DNA of 64,000 nucleotides from Candidatus Gastranaerophilales bacterium (GTDB lineage Bacteria; Cyanobacteriota; Vampirovibrionia; Gastranaerophilales; Gastranaerophilaceae): positions 186,001-250,000 of the forward strand of contig CALUXU010000002.1 of assembly GCA_944324825.1 (NCBI GenBank), given 5' to 3'. The notes beneath the pieces were generated by a model that saw only the letters and a program-made list of their open reading frames with translations, had not been told where the DNA came from and searched no databases. Below are positions 59,560 to 64,000 of the stretch, piece after piece (the first letter of the stretch is position 1; every line of letters begins with the position of its first letter). Made by a program: the position numbers and the translations under genes.

Positions 59560-62220
59560 ATGAATACAACAAAAATTAAAATCGAAGATTTACCTACAAA
59601 ATACGATGCTCAGGAAACAGAGAGCCGTATTTATAAATTTTGGGAAGACGGAGAATATTTTAAAGCTGATAACAAAAGCAAAAAACCGCCTTATTCAATA
59701 GTTATTCCTCCTCCAAACGTCACAGGTGTACTCCATATGGGCCACGCATTGGACGGAACATTACAGGATATCCTGACACGCTACCACCGAATGGCAGGCT
59801 ACGAAGCTCTTTGGGTTCCCGGTACCGACCATGCAGGTATTGCAACACAAAACGTAGTTGAGAAAAAATTAAGAGAACAAGGACTTTCAAGATACGATTT
59901 AGGGCGTGAAAAGTTCCTGGAAGAAACATGGAAATGGGCAAACGAACATAAATCAGCTATTTTGAACCAGTTTAAAAGATTAGGTGCTTCTTTTGACCGT
60001 TCACGTGAAAGATTTACTTTTGACGAGGGTTGTTCGGAAGCTGTCAAAGAAGTTTTTGTAAAATTATACGAAAAAGGATTAATCTATAAAGGGAAATACA
60101 TCGTAAACTGGTGTCCTAGATGTATGTCTGCAATTTCTGATATTGAAACAGAATACAAAACAGAACAAGGTCACTTATGGGAAATTTCATATCCGGTAAA
60201 AGGTGAACACGGAGCAATTATTGTTGCAACAACACGTCCTGAAACAATTTTCGGTGATGTTGCGATTGCTGTCCATCCGAGCGATCACAAGTATTCTGAA
60301 CTTATCGGGAAAACAGTTATTATTCCGCTGTCAGGCAGAGAAATCCCTATCATTGCGGATGAATATGTAGATAAATCCTTCGGAACAGGTGCGGTTAAAA
60401 TAACTCCGGCACACGACCCTAATGATTACGAAGTCGGCAAACGCCACAACCTGAAACCTATCTGGGTTATTGATGAAGAAGGGAAAATGAAAGCCTGCGG
60501 AGAAGTTCCGCAAGAATTCCATGGTTTAGACAGATATGAATGCCGTAAGAAACTTATTGGACTATTGGAATACAACAAATTCTTATTAAGAACAACCGAC
60601 CACGAACACAACGTAGGTAAGTGCCAACGCTGCGGAACAACTATTGAACCGCTGTTATCCGAACAATGGTTTGTAAAAATGGAGCCTTTGGCAAAAGAAG
60701 CTATCGCAGCGGTAAAAGACGGCAGAATCAAATTCATACCTCAACGCTGGGAAAAGGATTACCTTGGCTGGATGGAAAATATTCGTGACTGGTGTATTTC
60801 ACGTCAATTATGGTGGGGACACCAAATACCAGCATATTACCACAAGCAAACAGGTGAAATGATTGTAGCAAAAGAAAATCCGGATCCGGAAAATTACGTT
60901 CAGGATTCTGACTGCCTTGATACTTGGTTCTCATCAGGATTATGGCCGTTCTCAACAATGGGATTCCCTAATGCGGAAACAGATGATTTCAAAAAATTCT
61001 ACCCTACATCTGTTCTTGTTACGGGTTTTGATATTATTTTCTTCTGGGTTGCCAGAATGATTACAATGGGATTGGAATTTACAGGCAAAGCACCTTTCCC
61101 TGTTGTATATATCCACGGACTAATCAGAGATGAAAAAGGTCAAAAGATGTCCAAATCAAAGGGTAATACAATTGACCCTGTTGAAATAATTGATAAATAC
61201 GGCTGTGACGCATTGAGATTCACAATGACATCTCTATGTACATACGGAGGTCAAGATATCAAGGTATCTGATGATAAGTTTGAATACGGAAGAAACTTTG
61301 CAAACAAAATCTGGAACGCATCAAGATTTGTATTGATGAATTTAGAAGGCGTTGACGGCAAAGATGTAGATATGAATAATCTTACAATCGCAGATAAATG
61401 GATTATTGATAAGATGAATTCTGTTGCAAAACTTGTTAACAGCAACATCAAAGAATACCGAATCGGTGAAACCGCTCACGTATTGTATGACTTTTTCTGG
61501 AATTCATACTGCGACTGGTATGTAGAAATTGCAAAAATACAATTAAGAGATGAAGGATTAAAACTCAATACACAAAGAGTGTTGAGATACGTTCTTGATA
61601 TGTCGTTGAGAATGCTTCATCCTATTATGCCGCATATAACGGAAGAAGTATGGCAATTAATACCAAAAGCAGACAGCTGCACAACTCCTGCAATCATTGT
61701 ATCTGATTATCCTCAATATGATGAACAACTTGCATTCCCTAAAGAAGCAAAGGAAATGGAGCTGGTATTCAACACAATTTCATCTTTGAGAAACTTAAGA
61801 CAAAGCTTTAATATCCCGACATCTACGGAAATTAATGTTGAAATAAGAGCGGAAAAAGATGAAAAACCTATATTTGAAGAAATTGAATCTTATATCCATA
61901 GATTAGCAAAAGTTGCTGATATAACATACGGAGATGAAGCATCACCTCTGCCTCCGAAATCGGCAACCGCTGTTGTTTCTGCATCAAAATTAATCGTACC
62001 GCTTGCAGACTTGATTGATATTAATGCTGAAATCGCACGTCAGGAAAAGAAACTCGGGAAACTTACAAACGAGAAAAATTCTCTTGAAGGCAGAATGAAA
62101 AACGAAAAATTTGTTCAAAATGCACCTGAAGAATTAATCAATCAGACCAAAGAGAGAATACAAGAGATTGAAACACAGGAAAACGTTATAAAAGATTTGA
62201 TAAAATCTTTATCCGAATAA
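59560..62220 (+). CDS. valS: Valyl-tRNA synthetase
   Basis: Charges tRNA-Val. HIGH reads HMGH at residues 59-62 and KMSKS lies at 529-533. The editing domain (TTRPETIFGD) and the GTGAVKITPAHDPNDYEVG block are intact. The anticodon-binding domain is followed by a C-terminal coiled coil of about 65 residues (INAEIARQEKKLGKLTNEK...). At 886 residues it has normal length. GGAAGAGG precedes the ATG. The terminator stem matches that of leuS. Confidence 0.97.
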   Translation: MNTTKIKIEDLPTKYDAQETESRIYKFWEDGEYFKADNKSKKPPYSIVIPPPNVTGVLHMGHALDGTLQDILTRYHRMAGYEALWVPGTDHAGIATQNVVEKKLREQGLSRYDLGREKFLEETWKWANEHKSAILNQFKRLGASFDRSRERFTFDEGCSEAVKEVFVKLYEKGLIYKGKYIVNWCPRCMSAISDIETEYKTEQGHLWEISYPVKGEHGAIIVATTRPETIFGDVAIAVHPSDHKYSELIGKTVIIPLSGREIPIIADEYVDKSFGTGAVKITPAHDPNDYEVGKRHNLKPIWVIDEEGKMKACGEVPQEFHGLDRYECRKKLIGLLEYNKFLLRTTDHEHNVGKCQRCGTTIEPLLSEQWFVKMEPLAKEAIAAVKDGRIKFIPQRWEKDYLGWMENIRDWCISRQLWWGHQIPAYYHKQTGEMIVAKENPDPENYVQDSDCLDTWFSSGLWPFSTMGFPNAETDDFKKFYPTSVLVTGFDIIFFWVARMITMGLEFTGKAPFPVVYIHGLIRDEKGQKMSKSKGNTIDPVEIIDKYGCDALRFTMTSLCTYGGQDIKVSDDKFEYGRNFANKIWNASRFVLMNLEGVDGKDVDMNNLTIADKWIIDKMNSVAKLVNSNIKEYRIGETAHVLYDFFWNSYCDWYVEIAKIQLRDEGLKLNTQRVLRYVLDMSLRMLHPIMPHITEEVWQLIPKADSCTTPAIIVSDYPQYDEQLAFPKEAKEMELVFNTISSLRNLRQSFNIPTSTEINVEIRAEKDEKPIFEEIESYIHRLAKVADITYGDEASPLPPKSATAVVSASKLIVPLADLIDINAEIARQEKKLGKLTNEKNSLEGRMKNEKFVQNAPEELINQTKERIQEIETQENVIKDLIKSLSE

Positions 62221-62222
62221 TA

Positions 62223-62253
62223 AAAAAGCCGGAATTTAATCCGGCTTTTTATT
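62223..62253. terminator. Bidirectional terminator after valS
   Basis: AAAAGCCGG and CCGGCTTTTT arms around AATTTAAT, shared with the convergent MBOAT gene. Confidence 0.93.
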
Positions 62254-62255
62254 GG

Positions 62256-63656
62256 TTAAAATCTGAAATATATAAACGGATTATATGTTGATGCTGCAAG
62301 AAAAGCGGATGATAGAATTAATAAACATATAAGCCACACGTTAACAAATAATTTACCGATTTTGTTTTCTGTATAGATAATATTTTTAAATACAGGTGTG
62401 CAGCATATCAATCCGACAATAAATGTTATTATTTCAATATTCCCGATATAATATTCTATTGAGTATTCACTATGAACAGATAACAGCCCAAACATATTTT
62501 TCAGATATTCAAATGCATACCCCATATTTTCTGCTCTAAACATAACCCAGCCGATTACAAAGATTAAAATTGTATAAATATGCTGTAGAATTATCTGCCA
62601 TAATTTTGTTTTTTCTTTATCTAATCCTGTAAATTTCTCCATTATTATAAATACACCATTCCAAATACCCCATATTACAAAATTCCAGGCTGCACCATGC
62701 CAAATACCTGTTAATAAGAATACAATACCTAAATTTCTTGCAATTTTAATTTGCGAACAGCGATTTCCGCCTAATGGGATATAAACATACTGCTTGAACC
62801 AGGTTGATAAAGATATATGCCATCTTCTCCAAAATTCGCATATTGATTTTGAAATATACGGATAATTAAAGTTTTCCATAAATCTAAACCCGAATATTAA
62901 CCCAAGTCCTATTGCCATATCTGAATATCCTGAGAAGTCAAAGTATAACTGCATAGAATAAAATATCGCGCCTATCCAGGATACAAGATGAGAAAATGTA
63001 TCCGGTGATTGAGAAAATATATTATCAACAACAGCAGCAAGAGTATTAGCAATTAGAACCTTTTTAGATAATCCGATAATAAAACGTTTTACACCAACAG
63101 TTACTTTATCAAAAGTAACCTCCCTATTATCTATTTGATCTGCAACATCGTGATATTTAACAATAGGCCCGGCTATTAATTGAGGGAAAAGACAAATATA
63201 TAATGCAAGTTTGTATATATTTTTCTGAACTTCGCATTCTCCTCTGTACACATCCACAACATAAGAAAGAGCCTGAAAAGTGTAGAATGATATACCTATT
63301 GGCATAACAATATCTAATGTATTTATATGAGAATGAAAAAGATGGTTTATATTATCAAGTATGAAATTGAAATATTTGAAATAAATAAGGAAACTCAAAT
63401 TAATAACAATCGTTAATACGAGCGGAAGTTTTGCAGATAAACCCTGGATTTTATTTTTATCAATAACAACAGCCCCGAGGTAATTAACAATAATCGTCAA
63501 AAGCATAATCGCTAAATACTTTGGTTCACCCCAGGCATAAAAGATTATACTTGCAATCAAAAGAATCGGGTTATGCAGTTCTTTACGGCAGATCAAATAC
63601 AAACTGCACACAACAGGTAAAAATACGTATAAAAAAGTCATTGAACTAAATAACAT
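62256..63656 (-). CDS. MBOAT-family membrane O-acyltransferase (AlgI-like)
   Basis: Polytopic membrane enzyme that moves acetyl groups across the membrane for O-acetylation of a surface polysaccharide. The 466 residues hold about ten helices. The family core is present: FWRRWHISLSTWFKQYVYIPLGGNR with the conserved Trp-His, and LTGIWHGAAWNFVIWG with the catalytic-site His. GFRFMENFNYPY is another AlgI block. GGGAGGAGAG directly precedes the ATG. It lies 12 bases after an AlgJ/AlgX-like gene, forming an acetylation pair; the polymer is unknown. Confidence 0.92.
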   Translation of the reverse strand: MLFSSMTFLYVFLPVVCSLYLICRKELHNPILLIASIIFYAWGEPKYLAIMLLTIIVNYLGAVVIDKNKIQGLSAKLPLVLTIVINLSFLIYFKYFNFILDNINHLFHSHINTLDIVMPIGISFYTFQALSYVVDVYRGECEVQKNIYKLALYICLFPQLIAGPIVKYHDVADQIDNREVTFDKVTVGVKRFIIGLSKKVLIANTLAAVVDNIFSQSPDTFSHLVSWIGAIFYSMQLYFDFSGYSDMAIGLGLIFGFRFMENFNYPYISKSICEFWRRWHISLSTWFKQYVYIPLGGNRCSQIKIARNLGIVFLLTGIWHGAAWNFVIWGIWNGVFIIMEKFTGLDKEKTKLWQIILQHIYTILIFVIGWVMFRAENMGYAFEYLKNMFGLLSVHSEYSIEYYIGNIEIITFIVGLICCTPVFKNIIYTENKIGKLFVNVWLICLLILSSAFLAASTYNPFIYFRF

Positions 63657-63668
63657 TCTCTCCTCCCG

Positions 63669-64000
63669 TTATTCTTTTGATACAACATTATTACAGAAAT
63701 AAATAATATTAGACCCTGATAATAAACAAAATATTAGAACTTGCGGTTTATACTCAAGTATTTGTTCTTTATTATTCTTTAATATTTTGAATGTTTCTTC
63801 TTTTACAGAATCAATTCTTATAAAACGTGTATTTTTAAATGTATATGGAATAAAGCGCATTAGATTAGGAGTAAAACTTGTACCTATAAAAACTGCTCGA
63901 AGATCTGCGCCTTCAGGATAGAAATAATCACCTGACTCTGAATCAGGCTGCTTATCTATTATTAAAGCAGATGATTTTTTATGTTCATACAAAGGATAAT
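63669..64000 (-). CDS. AlgJ/AlgX-like SGNH-type protein, C-terminal part (cut by window edge)
   Basis: The frame is open to the window end; the first start-like codon inside (a TTG at 63992) is probably internal, since codons continue upstream as YPLYEHKK. The visible 110 residues show RAVFIGTSFTPNLMRFIPY, which resembles the GDSF region of AlgJ/AlgX-type acetyltransferases with Thr for Asp, and a closing KPQVLIFCLLSGSN. These proteins receive acetyl groups from the MBOAT partner and pass them to polysaccharide. Position directly before the MBOAT gene supports this. The N-terminus is not visible. Confidence 0.65.
   Translation of the reverse strand, partial: YPLYEHKKSSALIIDKQPDSESGDYFYPEGADLRAVFIGTSFTPNLMRFIPYTFKNTRFIRIDSVKEETFKILKNNKEQILEYKPQVLIFCLLSGSNIIYFCNNVVSKE

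Overview
The window is a contiguous, AT-rich bacterial chromosome segment that most likely comes from a non-photosynthetic gut cyanobacterium (Vampirovibrionia/Melainabacteria, order Gastranaerophilales). This assignment is inferred from gene content, not from a database search. The strongest marker is the response regulator at 20113-20877, which reads as RpaB/Ycf27, a cyanobacterial family. A DUF2993-type protein also fits. No photosynthesis or respiration gene is present. Metabolism looks fermentative: a trimeric [FeFe] hydrogenase, pyruvate phosphate dikinase, PEP carboxykinase and a pyrophosphate-type phosphofructokinase. KdsB implies Kdo-containing lipopolysaccharide and a Gram-negative envelope.

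Layout. 1-5500: leuS, several small lineage-specific proteins, and an MNT/HEPN toxin-antitoxin pair. 5500-17600 (minus strand): ppdK, pckA, rpmB, the dnaG-rpoD operon and the hydCBA hydrogenase operon. 17700-26200: small membrane and secreted-type proteins, a NifX-like protein, tRNA-His, rpaB, kdsB, a large unknown protein and ybaK. 26200-27000: Fic with a short HigB-like partner. 27000-29830: the accD-accA-prmA operon. 30000-33350: tig-clpP-clpX. 33400-39200: accessory region rich in intergenic repeats, holding an unknown 497-residue protein, dgt, a GIY-YIG nuclease and a glycine/alanine-rich membrane protein. 39250-46250: rny, ymdB, a PHP-domain gene, a pseudopilin, a LOG-family gene and a long acidic HerA-like protein. 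47000-50500: PPi-dependent phosphofructokinase and a hybrid-cluster-protein homologue that has lost nearly all metal ligands. 50500-57500: a minus-strand cluster (BioY-like, rimI, HicB-like, GerMN, DUF2993), then yhcC-smpB and a TPR glycosyltransferase. 57700-64000: plsY, a putative metallopeptidase, valS and an MBOAT/AlgJ-like O-acetylation pair cut by the window end.

How the genes fit together. PpdK and the PPi-type phosphofructokinase are the two steps that let glycolysis use pyrophosphate. HydABC would dispose of the resulting NADH plus reduced ferredoxin as H2. DnaG-RpoD, Tig-ClpP-ClpX, RNase Y-YmdB and SmpB are housekeeping modules with conserved gene order.

The main non-standard observations are these. 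(1) Three copies of a ~140-bp palindromic repeat, one starting inside the stop codon of a GIY-YIG nuclease gene. (2) Five 32-bp arrays, each of exactly four degenerate octamers, beside those repeats. (3) Several genes without a Shine-Dalgarno sequence whose -10 box sits 6-9 bases from the ATG, implying leaderless mRNAs. (4) A partial duplication of the 5' end of tRNA-His flanking a 92-bp palindromic insert. (5) A cluster-less HCP homologue and a HerA-like protein with an eroded P-loop. (6) A 9-bp-arm dyad over the hydrogenase promoter, and a 28-bp palindrome that hides the ribosome-binding site of the gene at 58377.
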